51,656 nt of DNA, taken from the IMG/VR virus record IMGVR_UViG_3300032046_000037, positions 1-51,656 of that record; one strand, 5' to 3'. The stretch is from a virus. Below are positions 1-6,948 of this stretch, in pieces. Under the pieces are notes generated by a model. That model was given only the letters and a program-made list of their open reading frames with translations, searched no databases and was not told the DNA's origin. A program made the translations under genes and the position numbers. Positions within the stretch are counted from its first letter, which is position 1. Each line of letters begins with the position of its first letter.

Positions 1-10
1 CGATAAGCTG
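1..10. repeat. 10-bp terminal direct repeat (contig ends join)
   Basis: Bases 1-10 (CGATAAGCTG) are identical to bases 51647-51656. Joining the ends through this overlap keeps one reading frame open from 51546 through the junction to 391, which supports a circular or circularly permuted molecule. The overlap is also in the length range of cohesive phage ends, but cos sites usually lie near the terminase genes, which are 7 kb away. Confidence 0.8.
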
Positions 11-391
11 GCAGAGTATTGCTATAGTTTTAAAGAGCGGGCGGATTATATCAGAGGGGAAAAACCGAAAAAGGAGATTGGAATCCGCCTGCGATTATTC
101 AAACCGGTCAGAGGCAAACTACCTGTTAAGTTTAACAAGGTGTTGGAGGCATATGAGAAAGCGGCGGAGGCCTATGAGAAGGTGTGGGAGGCTCGTGGGA
201 AGGTGTGGGAGGCTCGTGGGAAGGTGTGGGCGTTGGAGTCCTATGAGAAGGCGTGGGAGGCCTGTGAGGAAGCGTTGAAGGCTCGTGAGAAGGTGTGGGC
301 GGAGGAGGCGTGCAAAGACAAGGTTGAGGCCTTACATAAAAAGGAATGTCCTAATTGTCCGTGGGATGGCAAGAGAATTAGATTTGAATAG
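2..391 (+). CDS. 3' part of junction-spanning gene; coiled-coil repeat protein
   Basis: This is the C-terminal part of the gene that starts at 51546; joined, the protein is 163 aa. The middle carries imperfect 7-residue repeats (YEKAAEA, YEKVWEA, RGKVWEA and similar) that read as a charged, Trp-containing helical coil. The protein ends in a small Cys motif, CPNCPWDG, near the C-terminus. An internal start at 140 has no good ribosome site, so the full-length junction reading is preferred. I recognise the general style (helical repeats plus a CPWDG tail) from phage hypothetical proteins, but know no function. It is the last-but-few gene of the ubiquitin-like operon, so an accessory or substrate role is possible but only inferred. 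Confidence 0.75.
   Translation, partial: DKLAEYCYSFKERADYIRGEKPKKEIGIRLRLFKPVRGKLPVKFNKVLEAYEKAAEAYEKVWEARGKVWEARGKVWALESYEKAWEACEEALKAREKVWAEEACKDKVEALHKKECPNCPWDGKRIRFE
177..231 (+). repeat. 21-bp in-frame tandem repeat
   Basis: A 21-bp unit (GGGAAGGTGTGGGAGGCTCGT) is repeated about 2.5 times and codes for the seven-residue repeats of the surrounding protein. Recent DNA-level duplication is likely because the copies are identical at third positions. Confidence 0.85.
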
Positions 392-421
392 CCGACAGGT
401 TTTAATCGAAAAGGTGAAAGA

Positions 422-625
422 ATGAGTATATGCGATATTTGCGGCAAACCCGCAACCGTAGAGGCCGCAGGTGGCAAAGTAATGCAATCGGCTGACAGCA
501 TTGGTGATTCTTATGGCTTCGACCGACCTTATCCGCAAAATAAAGTAATGAGATGTGATAAGCACAAAGATAAACCCGATGCATCCTTCGGCGAATTATG
601 GCGATGGAGAAAATTAACTGTTTGA
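422..625 (+). CDS. Small zinc-binding protein (67 aa)
   Basis: The ATG is preceded by AAAGGTGAAAGA. Four potential zinc ligands are visible: CDIC near the N-terminus (residues 4 and 7) and CDKH near residue 45, giving a C-x2-C...C-x2-H single zinc knuckle. The remainder is short and polar. Its function is unknown. It lies between the junction-spanning coil gene and a small membrane protein and probably belongs to the same transcript. Confidence 0.7.
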   Translation: MSICDICGKPATVEAAGGKVMQSADSIGDSYGFDRPYPQNKVMRCDKHKDKPDASFGELWRWRKLTV

Positions 626-698
626 AAAGGCAGAAAAATGATTAGTAAAAAAGAAGGAGAATAGCGATGGAGCAAGTGACGAGGAAAGAGAAAGGGGA

Positions 699-866
699 AT
701 GAGTATGAGAGATGGATGGGGCAAGAGTTTATGTCTGTTGGTATCCATGGTGATACTGCTACCATGGGCTATTCTATGGTGGATAACAAGGTGGGTGGAG
801 AGGTGGATGATATGGGTTGGTGAGGAGATGGATGGGTGGTATAAAAGGGGGCGGGGAAGTGAGTGA
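699..866 (+). CDS. Small membrane protein (55 aa)
   Basis: The frame is open from ATG 699 to TGA 864-866. It overlaps by four bases the end of an 11-codon mini-ORF (667-702) that has its own AAGGAG site, so the two may be translationally coupled. Residues 10-30 form one strongly hydrophobic segment (SLCLLVSMVILLPWAILWW), followed by a Trp- and Arg-rich tail, so one transmembrane helix with a basic C-terminus is expected. The shape fits a small holin, a spanin-like component or another membrane-active phage peptide, but nothing in the sequence picks one. Its stop codon lies inside a copy of the GAGTGAAAATTCACGC repeat. Confidence 0.55.
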   Translation: MSMRDGWGKSLCLLVSMVILLPWAILWWITRWVERWMIWVGEEMDGWYKRGRGSE

Positions 867-876
867 AAATTCACGC
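861..876 (+). promoter_or_regulatory. GAGTGAAAATTCACGC element, copy 1
   Basis: This 16-base sequence recurs exactly at 45848-45863, and its first 12 bases recur at 2599-2610. It contains the inverted repeat GTGAA-AA-TTCAC. The two exact copies overlap or directly follow a stop codon and precede an intergenic control region. It could be an operator or other protein-binding site. Confidence 0.5.
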
Positions 877-1036
877 AGTATTGGGAATGGGGGGAGGTAT
901 ATTAGATAGGTATTTAACAAAGGAGGAGGGGGTGTTAAGTAGTTAGTGAACAAGGGGGGTATGGTATAAGTAAAGTTAATAGTGGATGGGTATAAGCAAA
1001 AAAGTGACATATTTACAAGGATTTACAAGATTTATG

Positions 1037-1064
1037 TTGCACTTCATAAAGGCAGGGATATAAT
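1037..1064 (+). promoter_or_regulatory. Sigma70-like promoter for the 1138 gene
   Basis: TTGCAC at 1037-1042 and a perfect TATAAT at 1059-1064 are separated by 16 bases. The expected transcript would start near 1071 and lead into the ATG at 1138. The intergenic stretch 867-1137 otherwise shows only G-rich sequence with no convincing gene. Confidence 0.5.
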
Positions 1065-1137
1065 TTACAAGTATGATATATCCGTTGTGGATGTATCGAG
1101 ATGACTGCTTTTTGACAAGTTCAGATGAGGTGCAAAA

Positions 1138-1617
1138 ATGAGTAAAGACACAAGGCAAGAGGAACGTCTCGACAGAATGAATGAGGCCGAAACAGCGAAA
1201 GCCGACTTATCGGTGGAAGCGGGACGGGATGTTCGGGAGGCCGTCAAACGTCAGATTTTGAAGGACGTGGGACGGTGTCCAAAAGTGTTGCTGAATTGGG
1301 TATTCCGATTGGGGGAGGGAAAACCAACGTTGGCCGACTTATACCCGAAAATGGTGGCGATTGGGTATGGGACGGAGTTGGAGGTCGTCTGTGATTGTAT
1401 CAGCGAATTGGTGGCGGATGGGAAGGTGGCTATCGTTGGGAATATCCCGGCGAAGGTTACAGGCGCAGTCTTGGTTGAACACGTTAAGGCGTGGGATGCT
1501 GCAAGACACGCACGCCCGCACGTGATAAGCACGGGCGCAAGGGCTGCACTGGTGCAACCGATTAGGGTGACAGGAAAAAACCTAACAAACGAACAAGTGA
1601 TGGCGATGCTCAGCTAG
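1138..1617 (+). CDS. Hypothetical protein, possible winged-helix (159 aa)
   Basis: The ATG follows AGATGAGGTGCAAAA. The first 40 residues are charged and helical. Residues 60-105 alternate helix and strand with the pattern LADLYPKMVAIGY...VCDCISELVADGKV, which resembles a winged-helix fold, with the final GKV..V..I as the wing. This is a shape-based suggestion, not a family match. It has its own promoter and precedes one more gene and a terminator. Confidence 0.6.
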   Translation: MSKDTRQEERLDRMNEAETAKADLSVEAGRDVREAVKRQILKDVGRCPKVLLNWVFRLGEGKPTLADLYPKMVAIGYGTELEVVCDCISELVADGKVAIVGNIPAKVTGAVLVEHVKAWDAARHARPHVISTGARAALVQPIRVTGKNLTNEQVMAMLS

Positions 1618-1693
1618 CTGAAACGTTGGCACAGCAGCGAAGGCGGGCAGTAATAGCAAGGGCTTGGCTGCAATAAATTGAAGGGAATTGAAT

Positions 1694-2056
1694 ATGGCGA
1701 TAAGAGGACATATAAGACAGACGGACTCTCAAGTGGTCTATGATGAAGCAACCGGGACACCATTAGAATTGGCGGTCATAGAATCACCCGCTGAACGGGC
1801 GGAGAGAGACTATCAAATAGAATTATCTGAACGGCTACAGCAGCAGATTAATACGGCGGTCGATGTATTAGGCGTAGTAGCGATATTGCAAGCCCTATTG
1901 ATTAGTAGCCGTAAATCATTAGTGGATGTAAAAGAATCGTTATCACCATCATCAATACTCCAGGGCTGTCTAGAGTATTATTGGCAGGAGACCGTAGCAG
2001 TAGTTTCGCAGGCGATTGGACGGATGTTGGTCGCCGAAAAGAGAGCCGGGGCGTAA
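1694..2056 (+). CDS. Hypothetical protein (120 aa)
   Basis: ATG 1694 is chosen because AAGGGAA lies six bases upstream; a TTG at 1688 is also in frame but lies on the ribosome site. The N-terminal third is polar. Residues 45-75 are hydrophobic (VDVLGVVAILQALLIS) and could be an amphipathic or membrane-associated helix. No family was recognised. It is the last gene before the strong terminator at 2080. Confidence 0.6.
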   Translation: MAIRGHIRQTDSQVVYDEATGTPLELAVIESPAERAERDYQIELSERLQQQINTAVDVLGVVAILQALLISSRKSLVDVKESLSPSSILQGCLEYYWQETVAVVSQAIGRMLVAEKRAGA

Positions 2057-2079
2057 AACCACAAACGGTGAACCAGCGA

Positions 2080-2116
2080 AAAGCCCAGATGCTCACAAAG
2101 CTCTGGGCTTTTTTTG
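2080..2116 (+). terminator. Intrinsic terminator
   Basis: A perfect 10-bp stem (AAAGCCCAGA paired with TCTGGGCTTT) with a 12-base loop runs straight into a T-tract (2109-2115). It lies 24 bases after the stop of the 1694 gene. It is the best terminator in the window and probably ends transcription of the operon that begins at 46131 and crosses the junction. Confidence 0.92.
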
Positions 2117-2344
2117 TTGGATGCCACGCCCCTCTCTTGAACCCGCAGCGGGGGGTAGTTTTATACCCTCCCATCTATTCTAATCGATTGTAGCCCCTCC
2201 TACGCATCCGTTTTTTGCCGATGTCGTCTGATTTCGCTCTTTTTTGCTCCTGCCCGTCAAAACCCCACTTTCGAATGTCCCCTCCTATGTCCCTCCCGAT
2301 GTCCCTATATGGGGACAGGGGATACAAAAAAGGCCGGTGAGTGT

Positions 2345-2383
2345 GGGCTGCCGACTTGGGCTGCCGACTTGGGCTGCCGACTG
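2345..2383 (+). repeat. 13-bp tandem repeat x3
   Basis: GGGCTGCCGACTT occurs twice exactly (2345-2357, 2358-2370), then once with a final G (2371-2383). It is non-coding. Function unknown; three direct repeats of this size can be protein-binding iterons. Confidence 0.9.
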
Positions 2384-2598
2384 CTCCTCTGCAAAGTGAA
2401 TCCCTCCGTGACTATCACACTTTTCCCTCGAAAGTCAAGAAAAGCACTACATAACAAACCACAAATTTAGTTGCATATCTACCACAAACCACATAAACCA
2501 CACAAATCGCCTAAAGCCCCCCACCCCCCCGACCCCCCAGCGAAAGTGGAGATATATGGGGGAAAGACCTCCCCCCTTTTAATTCCCCCCAGGATTCT

Positions 2599-2755
2599 GA
2601 GTGAAAATTCCCATAGTCTTGGTCCGAATCCGGCCCCCTCTTTTTTTTCTGCAGAGGTAGTTTCAGGACTTCCACCAACTTCCTATAGGGAGTTGGGAAC
2701 TGGGAACTGGGAGTTGGGAGTTGGGAACATCCTACAGGGAACAGGAAGTTTGTTG
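2599..2755 (+). repeat. Composite repeat module, copy 1
   Basis: Three elements lie close together: GAGTGAAAATTC (2599-2610), TTCTGCAGAGG (2647-2657) and AACTTCCTATAGGGAGTT (2677-2694), followed by GGGAACT / GGGAGTT direct repeats to about 2755. The same three elements recur at 45831-46065, upstream of the ubiquitin-like operon. Confidence 0.75.
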
Positions 2756-3023
2756 GATATTTAACTAACATATTACCCTAACCCACTACCCCTACCCCGC
2801 AAACATATAGTATTTTTTGGGGGAATAAAATTATAATTCTAATAGAAATAAGGACTTACAATAGTTTTTATCTGGTAAAGGGGCTAAAGGTAAGTTCTTT
2901 TAATTAAGTTGGATATGTATATATATAGGGGCGGGTGGGGGGGGATAGACCCAATTTTTTTTCCGGCAACTTTTTCTAAAAAATCCACTAATCCTCTTTT
3001 CTGTTAGATTTATAAATTTTTGA

Positions 3024-3071
3024 AAATAAATTTATTTTTTCCCTTGACATAGGGAGGGGGGGTGATATAAT
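3024..3071 (+). promoter_or_regulatory. Promoter for the zinc-protein/methyltransferase genes
   Basis: TTGACA (3044-3049) and TATAAT (3066-3071) are both perfect, with a 16-base spacer. An A/T element, AAATAAATTTA (3024-3034), lies exactly nine bases before the -35, matching with two changes the AAATAATTTTT element of three other promoters here. The transcript would start near 3078 and reach ATG 3134. Confidence 0.85.
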
Positions 3072-3133
3072 ATGAGTAATGGATATTGGTATAAACCAGT
3101 CGATATTATTTGAAAATGTGAAAGGAAAAACTA

Positions 3134-3826
3134 ATGAATAAAATGAGAACACTTTTCACGCCTCTCCTGGAGCCACGGATACCTCCACGACAATGTATTC
3201 AATGCAAGATTTATTACCCTAATAAAAGAAGATATTTCCACAGACGACACTCCAGTTGGTATGAAGGATGGTGTTGTTATTGTGTGGCAGAAAAATTTGC
3301 TCCCCATCAACAGATACACTATGACCCTAATACCCCTCCTAATGAGGCCAAGGGGGAACAGAAATGCGGAGTTTGTAGCCGCAACTTTATTTATCACCCC
3401 CACAACTTCAATTTGAAGTATCATCATCCATCCGGTCTTTCTCCGTGCTGCCGCCTGTGTGAGGCACAGGAACGCCGTGAATTCTGGCGAAAAGTAACTG
3501 AAAAGTATCTCAAACGCAAGACAGATGATGAGGCCATCGCCGCCGCTTTCAAGCGGGGACAGGAAACTGGCGATATGTCCGAATGGCAATACCTCTATGC
3601 CAGACAGGAGGCCGAGGACATCAATGCAGACCTCGATGAACTCCACCGGCAACAAACTATTCGTTACGCCAGATATGAAGAAGAGTTGAAACAACTTACA
3701 GGTGGAAAGGAAGATAATGACCCAAAACCAGATGACACCGGACAGGATGAAACTAATCCTGAGCAGTTTGAAACCTGTGGAAACCGTGGAAACCAAAGAT
3801 TCGACTCCATCTCAGAAGGCATTTGA
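3134..3826 (+). CDS. Double zinc-knuckle protein (230 aa)
   Basis: The ATG follows GAAAGGAAAAACTA. The protein has two Cys4 clusters: CIQC (21, 24) with CCYC (47-50), and CGVC (78, 81) with CCRLC (105-109). Both look like treble-clef or zinc-ribbon modules of the kind found in HNH-type nucleases and phage transcription regulators. The HNH catalytic His-Asn-His arrangement is not clearly present. The C-terminal half is charged, helical and rich in Glu and Arg. As the first gene after the strong 3044 promoter, it could regulate late genes or act at packaging; that is inference. Its end overlaps the next gene by 110 bases. Confidence 0.75.
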   Translation: MNKMRTLFTPLLEPRIPPRQCIQCKIYYPNKRRYFHRRHSSWYEGWCCYCVAEKFAPHQQIHYDPNTPPNEAKGEQKCGVCSRNFIYHPHNFNLKYHHPSGLSPCCRLCEAQERREFWRKVTEKYLKRKTDDEAIAAAFKRGQETGDMSEWQYLYARQEAEDINADLDELHRQQTIRYARYEEELKQLTGGKEDNDPKPDDTGQDETNPEQFETCGNRGNQRFDSISEGI

Positions 3827-5141
3827 ACTGCCCATCAACCAAATCCTATGTGGAGATTGCCGAGAGGTCGTCCAGTCGTGGCCTGCCGCCTGCATAGATA
3901 CCATCATTACGGACCCTCCTTATAATTTGGGTTTTATGGGCAAGGAATGGGATTCATCTGGTATTGCTTTCAATGTCCCATTATGGAAGGAAATGCTGCG
4001 TATTGCCAAGCCGGGTGCCATTATGCTCGTATTCGGAGGCACCCGCACCTTCCACCGCCTGACCTGTGCCATAGAGGATGCCGGTTGGGAAATCCGAGAT
4101 TGCCTGATGTGGCTTTATGGCAGTGGCATGCCAAAATCTATGAACATAAGCAAAGCCATCGACAAATCCAAGGGGGCACAACGAGAAGTAATCGGAGAGG
4201 GAAGAAGTGGAAATCCAGAAACTCACACATCGATTTATCGAATGAGTCAGCAAGGAAACAATACTTTTGGGGGTAAAATTGACATTACTATTCCCGCCTC
4301 TGACCTCGCCAAACTCTGGGACGGATGGGGCACTGCCCTTAAGCCGAGCTTTGAGCCTATATTATTATGTCAAAAACCCCTTGACGGCACCTTCGCCCAC
4401 AACGCCGAGAAATACGGCGTGGCGGGGTTAAATATAGACGCAGCGAGAATAGGAACAGGGAACCATATAGTCCACGGCAAGGAAGTGGGTAAATTTCAAC
4501 CTTGTGGTGGACAGGCTATAAAAGACTATCATGAAGTCCAAGGCCGCTGGCCCGCCAACGTAATCCTCGAATGTATCTGTGATGAGGTGATAGAGGGAAA
4601 AGAGATAGGTAGAGAAGGGGGATATAATTTTGAAAAATCCAACAATGATAATCCTTCTCATATAACTACAAACATAAAAAGTGGTATTCACTTCAAAGAT
4701 AGACAGCTCATCCACACCAATCCCGAATGTCCTTGTTATATGCTTGACCAGCAAAGCGGCACACTCAAAGGTGGAGCCAGCAGATTTTTTTATTGTGCTA
4801 AGAGTCCAAAATCAGAACGTGATGCTGGATTGGAAGATATGCCCGAACAAATCAAAGTATGGACTGGTCAATCTGATAAATCGAGTAAGGATATAAAGGA
4901 TGTGGAACAGCGATTTACGACCAAGATAAAGAACAGCCATCCCACAGTCAAGCCCCTGAAACTGATGGAATACCTCTGCAAACTAACCTCTACTCCCACC
5001 GGCGGTCTTATTCTTGACCCCTTCTGTGGTTCTGGTTCGACTTGTATAGCCGCCAAGCGTCTTGGCCGTCCATTCATAGGAATAGATAAAGAAAAAATTT
5101 ACTGCGAAATATCTTGCAAACGTCTAAATGCTGTAGTATAA
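3717..5141 (+). CDS. DNA methyltransferase, beta class, DPPY type (474 aa)
   Basis: A site-specific DNA methyltransferase, probably making N6-methyladenine. Motif IV DPPYNLG is at about residues 66-72 and motif I, DPFCGSGST, is near 434. The order IV, recognition domain, I is that of the beta class. The blocks GRWPANVIL, GGASRFFY and HPTVKPLKLMEYL are typical of a phage/prokaryotic orphan methyltransferase family. ATG 3717 is preferred over GTG 3702 because AAAGGAAG lies just upstream. No restriction partner is present, so protection from host restriction or methylation of phage control sites is likely. Confidence 0.93.
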   Translation: MTQNQMTPDRMKLILSSLKPVETVETKDSTPSQKAFELPINQILCGDCREVVQSWPAACIDTIITDPPYNLGFMGKEWDSSGIAFNVPLWKEMLRIAKPGAIMLVFGGTRTFHRLTCAIEDAGWEIRDCLMWLYGSGMPKSMNISKAIDKSKGAQREVIGEGRSGNPETHTSIYRMSQQGNNTFGGKIDITIPASDLAKLWDGWGTALKPSFEPILLCQKPLDGTFAHNAEKYGVAGLNIDAARIGTGNHIVHGKEVGKFQPCGGQAIKDYHEVQGRWPANVILECICDEVIEGKEIGREGGYNFEKSNNDNPSHITTNIKSGIHFKDRQLIHTNPECPCYMLDQQSGTLKGGASRFFYCAKSPKSERDAGLEDMPEQIKVWTGQSDKSSKDIKDVEQRFTTKIKNSHPTVKPLKLMEYLCKLTSTPTGGLILDPFCGSGSTCIAAKRLGRPFIGIDKEKIYCEISCKRLNAVV

Positions 5142-5142
5142 T

Positions 5143-5709
5143 ATGGATAGTATGATTGAGACCCAACAAAAAAAGGTTAGTTTTGCAGAGGCCAATGGCG
5201 GCATTCCCACGGATATGATGGGTGCTGGTTTCGGTATCCATCTGTTCTCATTCGGGACTATGCGGGAATTGAAGTATCTCTGCCAGGCATTTGGAATAAG
5301 CCGCCAGTCGGCCATTCATTTGTGTAAGGCACTCCGTGTCCCTCTATTCTATATAGGCAAAGCCATTCTATTCCAACAATTTGCTCTGGAGCGAGTCCTC
5401 TACATTCTTACCCGTGCTGGCGGAACAGGGTTTGCTGCTCCGGGGTCTAAGTTCAAGGCAAGAGGCAGGAGTGGCGTGCCGTTTGATGTAACAGATTCAC
5501 ACCTCAAGATGCTGAATGACCCATTGATACTTGCAGAAATGTTCTTTGGTAGTGGCAGACGTGAGAAAGCCGCCAAGGCCCTGGCAGATGTTATCAAGAA
5601 GCTGGGACTTCCCCGGAATCGCCACAAAAAAAAGATTGACACAAGAGGGGAGAATGTGGATAATGAGAATATCGAGAATAAACATAGATATGACGAGGTT
5701 GCAGGATGA
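5143..5709 (+). CDS. HTH-containing protein (188 aa)
   Basis: It starts one base after the methyltransferase stop; ATG 5152 is an alternative. Residues 30-70 (LKYLCQAFGISRQSAIHLCKALRVPLFYIG) read as a helix-turn-helix of the excisionase/MerR kind, followed by a conserved-looking region rich in Gly and Arg. The C-terminus is Lys- and Asn-rich and disordered. Its position upstream of terminase makes a small-terminase or packaging role possible, but no family match was made. Confidence 0.65.
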   Translation: MDSMIETQQKKVSFAEANGGIPTDMMGAGFGIHLFSFGTMRELKYLCQAFGISRQSAIHLCKALRVPLFYIGKAILFQQFALERVLYILTRAGGTGFAAPGSKFKARGRSGVPFDVTDSHLKMLNDPLILAEMFFGSGRREKAAKALADVIKKLGLPRNRHKKKIDTRGENVDNENIENKHRYDEVAG

Positions 5710-5909
5710 AAATTCAATTTGAATCAGAATTTAGATGTGGAGACAGAGTGCACCTTGTTTTGAACCCCCTGCTCAAAGGGCAAACAGTTTGCATCCAGGT
5801 ATGGAATAACTCAAATATAGACTATAAGGTGACATATCTTGATGTAGATGGAAATGTTAGAGAAGGTGTCTTTTTTCCTTATGAACTGGAAAGTGAGGAG
5901 GCAGAATAA
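5706..5909 (+). CDS. Small beta-rich protein (67 aa)
   Basis: It overlaps the preceding stop by ATGA, so it is translationally coupled. Residues 8-60 alternate short strands, ending with YLDVDGNVREGVFFPYELE. An SH3-like or OB-like small barrel would fit. No function is known. Confidence 0.6.
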   Translation: MKIQFESEFRCGDRVHLVLNPLLKGQTVCIQVWNNSNIDYKVTYLDVDGNVREGVFFPYELESEEAE

Positions 5910-5958
5910 GAGATGAAAAGTGCTGACCAAAAATGAAACAGGAGTTGTAGGATAATAG

Positions 5959-6525
5959 ATGGATAGCAGTATTATACAACTACAACGATTAACGCCAGAC
6001 CAGTTACAGCGACTAATTGGATTCTCTGACCCTATTTCCTTATTAGAACAGCTTGAGACCTGTGACTGGAATAATAAAGAGGAAATACAGCAACTCGTAG
6101 AACTGGCACGTCAGGAGGATAATCTTAACGTAAAGTTGAGGGCTATTAAGTATTTGCGTGAATTGCTTTATCAGGCCCTGGAAGGTCTTGGTTTGAGAGT
6201 CCACGCCAAGAGAACTCTGGCGGGAACGGATGGCAGCACCATCTCATTGAGTGCCGACCTCATAGCCAAAGCCTTGTCTGATAAACCAATAAAGATATTA
6301 CCAGAAAACATAGAAAGCGAAGTGGCACCGCCACAAGGAGAACCAAATGACTCCAGAAACCGAAGCAAGAATGAATCAACCTCAGAAACAACCTCAGAAA
6401 CAACCTCAGAAACAACCAAAGAAGGAGGAGGATGTGTCGATAAAGACCAGTCCACAGGAGACCATCGCCCCCCCGGAGAATCCTATTCAAACCTCTTCCC
6501 CGGCCTTGCCTCCGGGGGAGATTGA
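5959..6525 (+). CDS. Possible small-terminase-like protein (188 aa)
   Basis: The first 110 residues are helical, with LTPDQLQRLIGF and LLYQALEGLGLRVH. The last 70 are low-complexity (SETT repeats, Pro and Gly rich). Together with the next gene it occupies the place where a small terminase usually sits. Its last 179 bases also encode the start of the next gene in another frame. No family match was made. Confidence 0.6.
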   Translation: MDSSIIQLQRLTPDQLQRLIGFSDPISLLEQLETCDWNNKEEIQQLVELARQEDNLNVKLRAIKYLRELLYQALEGLGLRVHAKRTLAGTDGSTISLSADLIAKALSDKPIKILPENIESEVAPPQGEPNDSRNRSKNESTSETTSETTSETTKEGGGCVDKDQSTGDHRPPGESYSNLFPGLASGGD

Positions 6526-6886
6526 GGTAGGATTGTATAACTTCATCACCTATCTCCGTGAGAATTGGCATACTTACGCCGTTGCTATGCACTTCAAAGT
6601 CCTGTGTAGTGAATTGCCCGCCATACTACCGCAATCTCCATTGTGGGCGATTCCACGGGCTATGGAAATTCCAGTAATGGTCCATGCACGAATGATGGAC
6701 CCGGATTACATCGCTAGCATATGGCCGTCCCTGAAAATCGTAATGGGGTCTAACATAGGTAATCTCCAGTGGACAGCCAATGTAGCAACTTCCATAACAC
6801 TATTCAATGTAATAAATCTACTCCCGGTAATCGTTGACCAGTTCGAGAAATTGGAAAAGGATTCTGGCAAAGAAATAACAAGATGA
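6347..6886 (+). CDS. Hypothetical protein overlapping its upstream neighbour (179 aa)
   Basis: ATG 6347 has AAGGAG six bases upstream, so initiation inside the upstream gene is credible. The N-terminus is QPQK repeats made by the same 12-bp DNA repeat that gives SETT in the other frame. Residues 60-175 look folded, with WAIPRAMEIPVMVHARMMD and a hydrophobic helix near 150. A tiny ORF (6883-6927, 14 aa) overlaps its stop. It sits just before the large terminase, so a packaging role is plausible. Confidence 0.6.
   Translation: MTPETEARMNQPQKQPQKQPQKQPKKEEDVSIKTSPQETIAPPENPIQTSSPALPPGEIEVGLYNFITYLRENWHTYAVAMHFKVLCSELPAILPQSPLWAIPRAMEIPVMVHARMMDPDYIASIWPSLKIVMGSNIGNLQWTANVATSITLFNVINLLPVIVDQFEKLEKDSGKEITR
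6379..6417 (+). repeat. 12-bp repeat read in two frames
   Basis: CCTCAGAAACAA is repeated three times. In the upstream gene it encodes SETT and in the downstream gene QPQK. Both proteins therefore gained a flexible low-complexity segment from one expansion. Confidence 0.9.
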
Positions 6887-6948
6887 ATGAATATGATTTT
6901 GAAGTAGAAACTGAAAAAGGCAGATGATTATTTAAGGGGGTATAAAAA

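Larger units (their letters stand above)
2117..3023 (+). other. Long non-coding region before the virion genes
   Basis: About 0.9 kb without a credible gene. It holds a hairpin (TGTCCC-TATATG-GGGACA near 2300), a triple 13-bp repeat (2345-2383), a C-rich tract (about 2514-2541), one GAGTGAAAATTC element (2599), one TTCTGCAGAGG (2647), a GGGAGTTGGGAAC repeat cluster (2677-2755) and a G-rich tract (about 2930-2946). It is the largest non-coding stretch and is a candidate for a packaging, replication or regulatory site, but no iteron set or known origin was identified. Confidence 0.6.

Noticed and set aside
2471-2764. Open frame of 97 codons in the long intergenic region
   Set aside because: It translates C-tract and GGGAGTTGGGAAC repeats into Pro- and Gly-rich text, has no ribosome site and overlaps shared regulatory repeats.
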